Part shown: piece by piece, positions 47,701 through 56,534 of the stretch
Position numbering within the stretch: position 1 is the stretch's first letter
Layout: every line of letters starts with the position of its first letter
Assembly (NCBI GenBank): GCA_032209605.1
Contig: JASFXZ010000040.1
Location: forward strand, 3,162,001 to 3,226,000
Reading direction: 5' to 3'
Source: Mactromeris polynyma
Lineage: Eukaryota > Mollusca > Bivalvia > Venerida > Mactridae
Length of the DNA stretch: 64,000 nt
Translations under genes and position numbers: made by a program
Notes under the pieces: model-generated
Told to the model about the DNA's origin: nothing
Database searches by the model: none
Seen by the model: the letters and a program-made list of their open reading frames with translations, nothing else

Positions 47701-50148
47701 ATGTCAGTGTCTATTTTGTGTGTTTTTTTGCTGTCAATTAATTTCCAATTTGTATTTTTTTGAGTTGCGTTAAATTTCTTGTTATGTAGAAAGCTAGAAG
47801 TGTAAGCCAGGACAATACAAGCATGAGTACTTGATCAATCTTCAGCTGAAAAAATATCTGTTATGCAATTATTGAATCAGTGTTTCTTTTAATTTGAAAA
47901 AAAATTAATTAAACAGAAATATGAGCTGGGCCACAAAAAACTAAAACGTCCATTTTCAACCAAAAGTTTTAAAATTGGATGTCTACTTTTCATGTTATAG
48001 CAATTCCAATATAAAGAACAAGATCAAAAAGTAAACTACAAAATGATGACGTCGCGTCTGAATGTCTTAAAATAATCTTCTCTTCAAATGGAAAAACAAA
48101 ACAAATTATGCAATATTATAAATATTTCCTCTTTCATGCTTAAGTTTGTGAGGTCAAAACTTTGATTGGGAAATACTTGACGTCATGACCACAACGTCAC
48201 TGATACAGGTTTTGCCATGGCCGGGCTTTTATCTTAACATATTCTTATATACATTCATAGAATGCTCATAGTCCTTAGTAGTACAAAGCTTATACCTACT
48301 GGTAAACTAAAATATATATACCTGTATTTCAGTGTGTTAACAAAAAACTAGCTGGTAACATATTTATGCTTCATGCTTTGTTTAGTTAAGAAAACACTTT
48401 ATGAATATTTTTGCATAGTTAGCAGTGTGTAACTGTCACATCGCTGCATCTGTTATTTAGAATAGGGAAATATAAATGTTAATGATAGTAATAAATGAAT
48501 GCAATCTACCGGTATGACAAGAATCAGGTACAATTGTTATGGGTTTGTTTATCAGCAAAAGTGGATTGTCTAGGGTATAACGATGTACCAACATTGTTGA
48601 CATACGTGATATCAGAAAATTTGAGCTATTTCGTAAGCGTCTAAAAGTAAATTATAGAAAATTGCCTTGTATGGTTATTGTCTACGCAGGAAAGCATGAT
48701 GTCGCTAAATAAAGCAATTTATGTTTGTTTTTTTCCAAATAAGTCAAAAGTTCATATGATGAATAGAAAATAATCCTCATGAAACAATTTTGTTGTGTGA
48801 TCCATGAGTTGTGAATTATTTAGAAAGTTAGCTCAAAATTTATGGTGAAATTTTCATCTCACTGTATTTAAATATTCATTTGAAACAAGGGTTAATTTCT
48901 TCACGTTTTGGTTCACTTAACTTTACTTTGATCTTTGATTATTCTGTTTATTCAATTATACATTTTTTTTATTTCAATACCTCACACTTAGTTTATGATA
49001 TCATATTGATACAGTTATGCACAAGGTGTGAGGGATATAGGCATCTTGAAAAGTATCAGCTTTGATGGTATTGAGGAGTCTAAATTGATAGGAATTTTTT
49101 TTTATAATAAGTTGATTTCTGATGTGATTGAAGTGCATCTGTATCAGATCATTTGTTGCAAGATAAACATGTTGTATAATTAATTTTAATAGGAAATATG
49201 ATTGAATACAAAATGTTTTCAACATTTCATTATTTATTTGTTGATAATGAAGTTACCAAACATTACATTTCTGACACAGCAAACTGATGTTTTCAATATA
49301 TGTCTTAATTCATGAGTTGATAGACATTCAGTTTGTTACTAAACATTACATTTCTGATTCGATGAGTTGATCAACTGCCAAATATGATTGTTGATGTATA
49401 CATACATTGGTAAAGTTATCTTAAAAGAGTTAGCTGTCATGATGTATTTGATTGAAAATATAAATGCTACTACTTCCATGCATTTGTGTATTAGAAATTT
49501 GATTTAAATCATGTAGAAATTTCACAAATATATTTACAGTACTATCTGTTGGTTTCTCAACACTGCAGAATGTGCAGAAAAGTTGACTTTGTCAGTGAAT
49601 TATTAATATTATGCTTGCACCATCGACAATATCCAAATGGCTTTTCTGTGTATTCTACTACAATCCTAAGTTTCCATCCCACATTTAAAATTATTTTGAA
49701 GTGAGCAACTCAACTTCTTGCTTTTGGCGTCATAAAAATGTCTTGTTTTACATGTGTCTGTCAGACAAGATGGAAACCACAGCATATGGCATGAATTATT
49801 ATAAATATTATTTATTAAAGCTCTGGCTACAGGTATCTATAGGACATTAGTTTTGTGGTCAGGAAATTAGCATAAAAATCATACCAGTATTATTGACTTA
49901 GTGTTATGCCTCTCAAAGACAAATAAACATTCAGGAATGAACGTAGATCAAGAGGCGAAGGAAAGTGATTGGACTGCTATATGCAAAGTGGCATTTACCC
50001 CCGCAAAATATTAATGTGAAGTATTATAAAGCCCTCATGGTTTTAATTAAATGATTTTTTGTATCAAAAACAGAAACAAGAAAAAAAAAAGTATTAAATC
50101 ATTATTAATAAAACTTGTAAGGTATTATGATAGTTGATATTCATGTCT
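44719..50148. other. Intron 1, left part
   Basis: AT-rich intron sequence without any open frame that has recognisable content. A stretch around 47930-48235 with several ACGTC words, including TGACGTCA at 48178-48185, may be another diverged dispersed repeat. A two-copy diverged duplication lies at 49225-49375. Nothing else is recognised. Confidence 0.55.
49225..49375. repeat. Diverged two-copy duplication
   Basis: AAACATTACATTTCTGA and a nearby ATGAGTTGAT word each occur twice about 80 bp apart (for example 49258 and 49340). Old tandem duplication inside intron 1. Confidence 0.55.
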
Positions 50149-50479
50149 CAGGCCTTTTTCTATAGTTCCCACGGGTCAGACTATCTGACCCATTCCCAAA
50201 GCCAAATATATGCTTTTCCCAATCAGAAAAAAAATCCCAATCAGTAGTACCTAAGAAAAATCGTTTACTGAAGCGACCTTGTATATCTTGAAGCTCTTTG
50301 AATAACTCACTGACAGTTGATATATAAGAAATGTAGATTAGAATTCTTGTTGAAATAAGATTTAGATATGAAAAGCCTGTATTTATAACTATGAAAATTC
50401 CCAAAATTGGAGTTGAAGCGATTAAAGTTTTCCCAATTTATCTAGGGTCTTATTCCCAAAATGGATAGAAAAAGGCCTG
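50149..50479. mobile_element. 331-bp TIR element with TGTCT duplication
   Basis: Left end CAGGCCTTTTTCTAT and right end ATAGAAAAAGGCCTG are exact inverted repeats (50149-50163 and 50465-50479). TGTCT abuts both ends, giving a 5-bp target duplication. The interior has many TTCCCAA words and no ORF of note. It is a non-autonomous DNA transposon in intron 1. The superfamily is uncertain: the CAGG-type end resembles hAT, but a 5-bp duplication is not typical of that group. Confidence 0.75.
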
Positions 50480-51334
50480 TGTCTTTTGGATACGTTTTTT
50501 ACAATTTCCACCGGGTGACCACATGACATTTACTATTGATTCATCTTATTACTGAAAAACTAATGACATTGAAGGTAATTCAGTAATATTTGGTTAAGTA
50601 GTAGTATTATAAATGAAAATGTGATGATATATAATAATTGGAGGGGATTTTTATTAGATGACAAATATATGAATGTTGACCTTATGATAACAGCCAATTT
50701 TGTTTAAAATTAACTTCATAGTAACTGCACAGGAGTGACAAATAAGTATACAAATCTCAGGATAATGTTACAGTTAGAAAAAGGTTACAAGTGCTTATTT
50801 CAACAACAAATTGCATGGATTAGGCCATGATTTATAAATGATTTGTTTGTGGTTCTGTAACATGGAGGATACAGACCTGTAGGTCCGCCTTACTTCAGAC
50901 ATTGTGATAAAAATGACATGAAAAGTTCTGCTTAATGGAAGAGCAGTTATACTTTAAGTCAGGGTCAATTTCTGTGAATCGGTCAGGGTAGCACTAACAA
51001 ACAATTTCTTAATATGGTCCTTATATTGTTGTAGTATCAGGCCAATCATTTTGCTCATATTTTAAAAAATACCCAGACTAATATTATATTCTTGTATTTC
51101 CATATTGTTGATTCACATTATGAAGGGTAATTGAAAATTTCCTGAACTTTGAACTCTATCGAGCCCTTACACTTCTTTTGATTGTGTAGATAGAATTGAT
51201 AAAACATGTTTTTTAACACTGTATGAATTCTGTGTATTCTTGGTTTAGTTATTGAGTCCTGTTATCTTTAAAATATTCCTGTAGATCTATGGGACATTTT
51301 TATTAAATATAGAATATTTGATATCACATGTTAT
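50480..51334. other. Intron 1 sequence between two mobile elements
   Basis: AT-rich; nothing recognised. Confidence 0.5.
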
Positions 51335-52046
51335 TTATTTAATTACGCGATATATAAAACAACAATTCTTTCGACAATACCCTCTTTTATTGATTTCCAT
51401 AGGAAATTATATTTTCATACGATACTTTCATATATTACATTTAATGGTGGATTATATAGGCCGCTCGTGACTAAACAGGGTACCCATGTTTAGTCTATGT
51501 GGAAAAACCCTGCCGACCGGAAAGGAACGGACTATCGCACTTACTTATAAGCCACGTCATATGATATGCCAAATATATCCCCCCCTTTGCTATGCACTTC
51601 GGATATCCCTGCGTGAACCGTACGCAGGCGAGTTGATTTATCACACCAATGTAACCGCCAACCAGCCTCGGTCGATCGAGCGTCAAATTACAAATTCCCT
51701 CCACTACTGGGTTCCCAAGAAGTGAATGAAACCGTAACCTGCGTCGATGTAAGGCAAGGCAAGTAAACCACGAATACAACATTCGCAAATCCCATACACT
51801 ACTGGGATAACTACAATACCACTTCGGTTCATTGAACGTCAAACTTGAATCCCATACACCACTGGGATAACTACAATTACCACTTCGGTTCATTGAGCGT
51901 CACACGTGAATCCCATACACCACTGGGATAACTACAATACCACGTCAGTCCATTGAACGTCAAATCGTGAATCCCATTCACTACTGGGTTCCCAAGCAGC
52001 GGATAGAACCACGATTCGAATCAATGCAAGGCCAAAGACTGACACG
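51335..52046 (-). repeat. Split direct repeat B2 (712 bp)
   Basis: Matches 53275-53986 at an offset of 1940 bp. I noticed only three substitutions (51529, 51897 and one near 52037), so the copies are more than 99% identical. Inside are three to four sub-repeats of about 60 bp starting AATCCCATACACYACTGGGA (from 51786). The 132-residue minus-strand open frame here is present in both repeats and has no domain. I do not call it a gene. Confidence 0.92.
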
Positions 52047-53025
52047 CAATATAAAGCAATACACACCAAGCTATGCCACGCAACGCAATACAACGCAATA
52101 CCAGTAGGAATTACCAAGTACTATGGGCAAAACCTTACTATACAGTGAACCCACTCACTGATCAACAGTATGATACATATCCGACGTACATCGCCTAATT
52201 AAAGCCCAATTTAGATTCCCGGTCAGAGGTGCCCATTTCCTGTCGGGTTCCCGACACGGAAATAGGAGCCCTAGGGAATTGATAACATCCGCCCGCCCCC
52301 CGGCCGACCAGACTTTCCCACTCAATGTACAAGAGCGACTAATTTAACAATGGTAGAACACTTTCAACAGTTCCCTAGTATAAATCAATACATATATAAA
52401 ACATGTTCATATAAGTTAACAAACAAGTTCACAAATTACATATTTGCCATAATGTCAGAGAGTCTGTAGTTATTCAATCGAAGGGCACGACATCCACTAA
52501 GTCACTTTATAAACACTTGATTTTGACAGAATCACAAATACCACACACACGCTGTCCCGTTATACATGAGAAATGTTAGACAAGTCAACAAGCAGGTGAT
52601 CACATCTACGCTATATTTGCAGACTTCAGTTCAACACGTTAATACCATTTGAGTGAAAATTATCCGTACACATGTATTCCCGCTCTTGTACCAAGGGTGG
52701 ATAGTGGATGAAATCTATTTTTCTAAATCTCCTTCCATTCGTGTCGCCCTTGTTATAACCATGTTCTCTCTGTATGGCAGTACAGTTAGTATCCCTGTTA
52801 TTTGAAATCCTGCAATGGAGATACTATGGAAAGCAGTAAACGTTCACATATATAAACATGTGCAAAATAACAATTGGACAATTACCGTAATATAAAGTAA
52901 AACTAAATAACATATCTGGTTAAACATGACCCATTAATAGTACCATTACCAAACGCTGTGTTAAAATTATATAACTGATAAAAAAAAAAAAAAAAAAAAA
53001 AAAATTTGGGGTGTGGCGGGTGGGA
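52047..53025. other. Interior of the short (non-autonomous) unit
   Basis: No coding frame. Near its left end, 52253-52310 (GACACGGAAATAGGAGCCCT and then CCCCGGCCGACCAGAC) is recognisably related to 53981-54040 beside B1, so the two units share ancestry beyond the repeats. The rest resembles neither gag, RT nor recombinase. It has a perfect GTCGGG-tt-CCCGAC hairpin near 52240 and a run of 25 A at 52980-53004, close to A2. Confidence 0.6.
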
Positions 53026-53279
53026 TAACAAATGACCAACTTGTCGGCGTGTCGAATGAACGTGTGTAAGAGCTGCCTCGGGTTTCTCATTATATAAACT
53101 TGCGTTTGCGACCTGGTCTAAGCCATACCGTACATTGTATAATGCGGTAACCAGCGCTAAGTAATCAAGCGTAACATTTCACGATCCTAAATGCTAGAGC
53201 GTAGACAGCAGTAACTTAGATGAGGTATCTTTGAAAAATAAATGAAATTATTTTAATTCTGAAAATAATTTGTATTATT
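53026..53279 (-). repeat. Split direct repeat A2 (254 bp)
   Basis: Identical by eye to 56065-56318, offset 3039 bp. It begins TAACAAATGACCAACTTGTC and ends TTTGTATTATT. Its last five bases overlap the first five of the adjacent B1. Confidence 0.93.
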
Positions 53280-53986
53280 TAATTACGCGATATATAAAAC
53301 AACAATTCTTTCGACAATACCCTCTTTTATTGATTTCCATAGGAAATTATATTTTCATACGATACTTTCATATATTACATTTAATGGTGGATTATATAGG
53401 CCGCTCGTGACTAAACAGGGTACCCATGTTTAGTCTATGTGGAAAAACCCTGCCGACCGGAAAGGAACAGACTATCGCACTTACTTATAAGCCACGTCAT
53501 ATGATATGCCAAATATATCCCCCCCTTTGCTATGCACTTCGGATATCCCTGCGTGAACCGTACGCAGGCGAGTTGATTTATCACACCAATGTAACCGCCA
53601 ACCAGCCTCGGTCGATCGAGCGTCAAATTACAAATTCCCTCCACTACTGGGTTCCCAAGAAGTGAATGAAACCGTAACCTGCGTCGATGTAAGGCAAGGC
53701 AAGTAAACCACGAATACAACATTCGCAAATCCCATACACTACTGGGATAACTACAATACCACTTCGGTTCATTGAACGTCAAACTTGAATCCCATACACC
53801 ACTGGGATAACTACAATTACCACTTCGGTTCATTGAACGTCACACGTGAATCCCATACACCACTGGGATAACTACAATACCACGTCAGTCCATTGAACGT
53901 CAAATCGTGAATCCCATTCACTACTGGGTTCCCAAGCAGCGGATAGAACCACGATTCGAATCAATGCAAGGCCAAATACTGACACG
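53275..53986 (-). repeat. Split direct repeat B1 (712 bp)
   Basis: Partner of 51335-52046 (see B2). It abuts A2 through the shared TTATT core at 53275-53279 and lies directly downstream of the hydrolase remnant on the minus strand. Confidence 0.92.
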
Positions 53987-54000
53987 GGAATAGTACCCCT

Positions 54001-54620
54001 CTAAAATTGATTACATACACTCGCCTCCCGGCCGACAGAATTTTTCCCGCCACGATAAATTGCTAAATTTATTCCCCAAAAATTCTTTTGACCATCAACT
54101 GCCTTTTTTAATATAACATCTTTAATGTAATCCAAATAAAACTCTAAACCCACTTCATTCAGATGAATACCGTCCGCACGAAAAAATCCTGCTTTACAAT
54201 CTATATCGGGTTTTACAATTTCAAATTTGCCTGTTGCACCGACCAACTGGCGGCCTATCCTATTCACGCGTTGGCGTTTGTTTTCAATAGCTTTATACCC
54301 GCCCGACGCACCCCCCAGACGCGCCTCTGTAGTATATCTATCCATACCAGAGTGGTATCGGGGAATGCGTCGCGCAGGTATGACAACTCTTGTCGTATGG
54401 CATCTTTTATTTCCAAGTTAGACATACTGGTTAAATTGTTCCCCCCAAGACTAAAAATTATCATACTGGGAGGAGATGAGAGAAGTACTTTTGTCTCTAT
54501 TTCTTGGCGAAGGGATGTCCAACCTGACCCTCTCACACACAACCATGCTATAGACTTGAAGTTAAGTATGGCGTGTCTACGACTTAATATAAAGACTGTT
54601 TCATTATTGTGTTTGATCAG
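54001..54620 (-). pseudogene. SGNH/GDSL hydrolase domain of the retroelement, frameshifted
   Basis: Two minus-strand frames together resemble the SGNH hydrolase that some Ngaro-type elements carry after the recombinase. The first (to 54264) has PSMIIFSLGGNNLTSM, with the GGN block-III-like motif near 54437-54446. The second (54345-54001) has the block-V-like DGIHLNEVG, with Asp at 54172-54174 and His at 54163-54165, the expected catalytic pair. The frame changes near 54300-54320, between QRRVWG and the GGYKAIENKRQR stretch. The N-terminal GDS block with the catalytic Ser is not visible, and an in-frame stop lies near 54625. The role of this domain in such elements is not settled. Broken copy. 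Confidence 0.65.
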
Positions 54621-54647
54621 TGTCCGTTACCTAATAGGGACTGCCCT

Positions 54648-55040
54648 CTATCGGATATACAATTTATAACAACTAGAAGCCCATCGGCCCAGTTCCATTA
54701 TTACCCTTGATGAGAAACCTTGTAGTGCCAAGTCGGTAGCTCTACCAATCCTAAAGCTGTGTGATTTGTAACACATACCATTATGCAAGTTGGTTCCCTG
54801 TACGCACTTTGCTAAAACCCCCGATAATTGAGCTCTAGTCACAGGGCTACCGTTAGCATGTATAATTAAAGGGCCCTGAACATTAGGTCTGAGGAACAAA
54901 AATACAGATAGTTCTAAAATGTTTACCACTGCCATGTTATCGCAATTAAATCTTATTTTCTTGTTAATTAACACCGATCCCCAAATGAACACTGATACTA
55001 ATATCGGGAATAGCTCAAGGGTCGTTATGAAAGGAATGTG
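54648..55040 (-). pseudogene. Remnant of RNase H and tyrosine recombinase, internally deleted
   Basis: The minus-strand frame first shows the end of a DIRS-type RT/RNase H, with ELFPILVSVFIWG and the acidic CDNMAVVNIL motif (near 54940). It then passes straight into the C-terminal half of a tyrosine recombinase: a VFLFLRP start, HANGSPVTRAQL, the catalytic box KSHSFRIG (His near 54760, Arg near 54751), GRW and the terminal KLYIR with the nucleophile-type Tyr, then a stop. The reverse transcriptase core and the recombinase N-terminal half with the first catalytic Arg are missing. It could cut only with help from an intact relative. Two deletion junctions are implied, near 55040 and 54900. Confidence 0.75.
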
Positions 55041-56043
55041 TTCTGGTGGGAAAATGTTCCCCCCAAGGTTTTTCATTTTGTGAGCTATTATCCGGGCAAT
55101 TAACCTCTGCATGGGGACCGGAACATGTCGCGCAAGCATGTGTAAATCTACAATTAGGCCACACACATTTACCCGCGTTAAAATCGTGACACGTTAACTT
55201 TGGGGAATTTGTTGAGGTTCTGGAAGGTGACCTGACCTGTATACAGCGCCACCATAAATCGTTGTTAATTTTCGACCATGATGCTGTGGCGACGGCTTGC
55301 CTCAGACGAAATTGTTCGTCGTAGGTTCGCCACGCCAGACCACCTTGGCGTGCAGCGCAATCTCTTATGTTATACATATAATGTAACATTTCATAAACTT
55401 TGTCTGAGTGATTAGATAGGTAAATTGAAGCATAAATGGTGAAAGCGTTAGTCCATTTTTCAATACCTTGAATTTGACCTTTACATTCTTTTTGAACAGC
55501 TTCTATGTTCCCATCACTGTTTAATTTGAAAACCGTGCCCTTACAAAATTCTGACAATTCACACGCTCCTTTCAATAACAAAGCTAAATTTATGTATTCA
55601 CCCTTGCAAATTTTTTGTTTGAGTGATGTGGGCACATGGGCTGCTAAATCATCATCAGCTAAACGAATATTGTTCAATTGATTGCTGTTAATAGTAGCAT
55701 TGTTTAACATATTATGTTGCCCACCATGACAATGGGAACAATTCCCTGACGTTACTGCTTGATTCGCGTCGCCACACCCCGTCAATGCATTGTTAGACAT
55801 ACACATATCAGCATTAGCACATTGCATATTAACGTTTGGTTGCAGAATTTGTTCAAAATCTATAACATTCTGCCTACCTGCTTCAGCTGGTTCCACTCTC
55901 TCGTCCACCGTGTTGACAACTTCTTCCACTCGCCTTTTTCTTCCCCTGCCACGTCTGTCGTTGTTAACATGGTGTTCTTCCACCACTCTGTTCCGCAGAA
56001 TTCTCCTAGCCGCTGGCTGTGGTCTCCTACCTCCACGTGGCAT
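55015..56043 (-). CDS. Gag-like protein of the tyrosine-recombinase element
   Basis: A 342-343 residue open frame from ATG at 56043. The frame remains open a few codons upstream, but without an ATG. The N-terminus is very basic (MPRGGRRPQPAARR, then RRGRGRKRR), suiting a nucleic-acid-binding protein. Near the C-terminus are two zinc-binding motifs: a CCCH type, CHDFNAGKCVWPNCRFTH (Cys285, Cys293, Cys298, His302), followed by C-x2-C-x3-H-x4-C (Cys304 to Cys316). This pair is common at the end of the gag of DIRS/Ngaro elements. It starts 22 bp inside repeat A1's inner edge. The last residues may already be past a deletion junction, because the next frame resumes in RNase H. Probably packages element RNA. 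Confidence 0.75.
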   Translation of the reverse strand: MPRGGRRPQPAARRILRNRVVEEHHVNNDRRGRGRKRRVEEVVNTVDERVEPAEAGRQNVIDFEQILQPNVNMQCANADMCMSNNALTGCGDANQAVTSGNCSHCHGGQHNMLNNATINSNQLNNIRLADDDLAAHVPTSLKQKICKGEYINLALLLKGACELSEFCKGTVFKLNSDGNIEAVQKECKGQIQGIEKWTNAFTIYASIYLSNHSDKVYEMLHYMYNIRDCAARQGGLAWRTYDEQFRLRQAVATASWSKINNDLWWRCIQVRSPSRTSTNSPKLTCHDFNAGKCVWPNCRFTHACATCSGPHAEVNCPDNSSQNEKPWGEHFPTRTHSFHNDP

Positions 56044-56064
56044 TTCTTTTTGATACAAATTTTC

Positions 56065-56318
56065 TAACAAATGACCAACTTGTCGGCGTGTCGAATGAAC
56101 GTGTGTAAGAGCTGCCTCGGGTTTCTCATTATATAAACTTGCGTTTGCGACCTGGTCTAAGCCATACCGTACATTGTATAATGCGGTAACCAGCGCTAAG
56201 TAATCAAGCGTAACATTTCACGATCCTAAATGCTAGAGCGTAGACAGCAGTAACTTAGATGAGGTATCTTTGAAAAATAAATGAAATTATTTTAATTCTG
56301 AAAATAATTTGTATTATT
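56065..56318 (-). repeat. Split direct repeat A1 (254 bp)
   Basis: Identical by eye to 53026-53279. It is the promoter-side end of the coding unit on the minus strand, preceding the gag-like ORF. It ends with TTATT 42 bp before exon 2 of the host gene. Confidence 0.93.
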
Positions 56319-56360
56319 GTTTTGTAATATAATTATGTAATGTTATTTATCTTATTTCAG

Positions 56361-56534
56361 CTTTAAACAATGACCAGTGGCATGTGGTGGAAGTATATCT
56401 AGATATTCAAACAGGGGAGTTAAGAGCTGCCATTGACAACGACATAGGAGTACTCACCCTTAAGCAGTATACTAGACAAGAGTTCTCTACCTTGTTAGAC
56501 TGGTCTACTCACAGTTCTGCTATCTATTTTGGAG
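56361..56534 (+). CDS. Neurexin/axotactin-like protein, coding exon 2 (laminin G 1)
   Basis: Acceptor TTATCTTATTTCAG (ending 56360) and donor GTAAGA (56535). The exon is 174 nt, keeping phase 1 on both sides, so it could be skipped or exchanged without shifting the frame. It encodes residues 123-180: ALNNDQWHVVEVYLD, the typical laminin G strand around DQWH, then GELRAAIDN and SSAIYFGG, the usual LamG turn before the final cysteine region. The acceptor is only 42 bp from the retroelement end at 56318, so the branch point must lie in this short remnant or in the element itself. Confidence 0.87.

Larger units (their letters stand above)
51335..56318 (-). mobile_element. Ngaro/DIRS-type tyrosine-recombinase retroelement, two tandem units
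   Basis: On the minus strand the order is A1 (56318-56065), gag-like ORF, RNase H/recombinase remnant, SGNH hydrolase remnant, B1 (53986-53275), A2 (53279-53026), a different interior, B2 (52046-51335). Split direct repeats A1-ORFs-B1-A2-B2, a recombinase in place of an integrase, and a hydrolase domain are hallmarks of Ngaro-type elements. Unlike the canonical layout, A2 and B2 are separated by 979 bp, so this is best read as two units sharing ends and joined in tandem. Each boundary carries TTATT (51335, 53275, 56314). No other target duplication is seen, as expected for recombinase insertion. It lies in intron 1 of the laminin-G gene, antisense to it. Confidence 0.82.

Noticed and set aside
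51495..53833. Two identical 132-codon minus-strand open frames and two 79-codon plus-strand frames
   Set aside because: They occur in the two copies of the 712-bp split repeat of the retroelement, outside its coding part, overlap antiparallel and have no domain.
54163..54669. 168-codon plus-strand open frame
   Set aside because: It is antisense to the hydrolase remnant, whose motifs are on the minus strand, and has no domain of its own.
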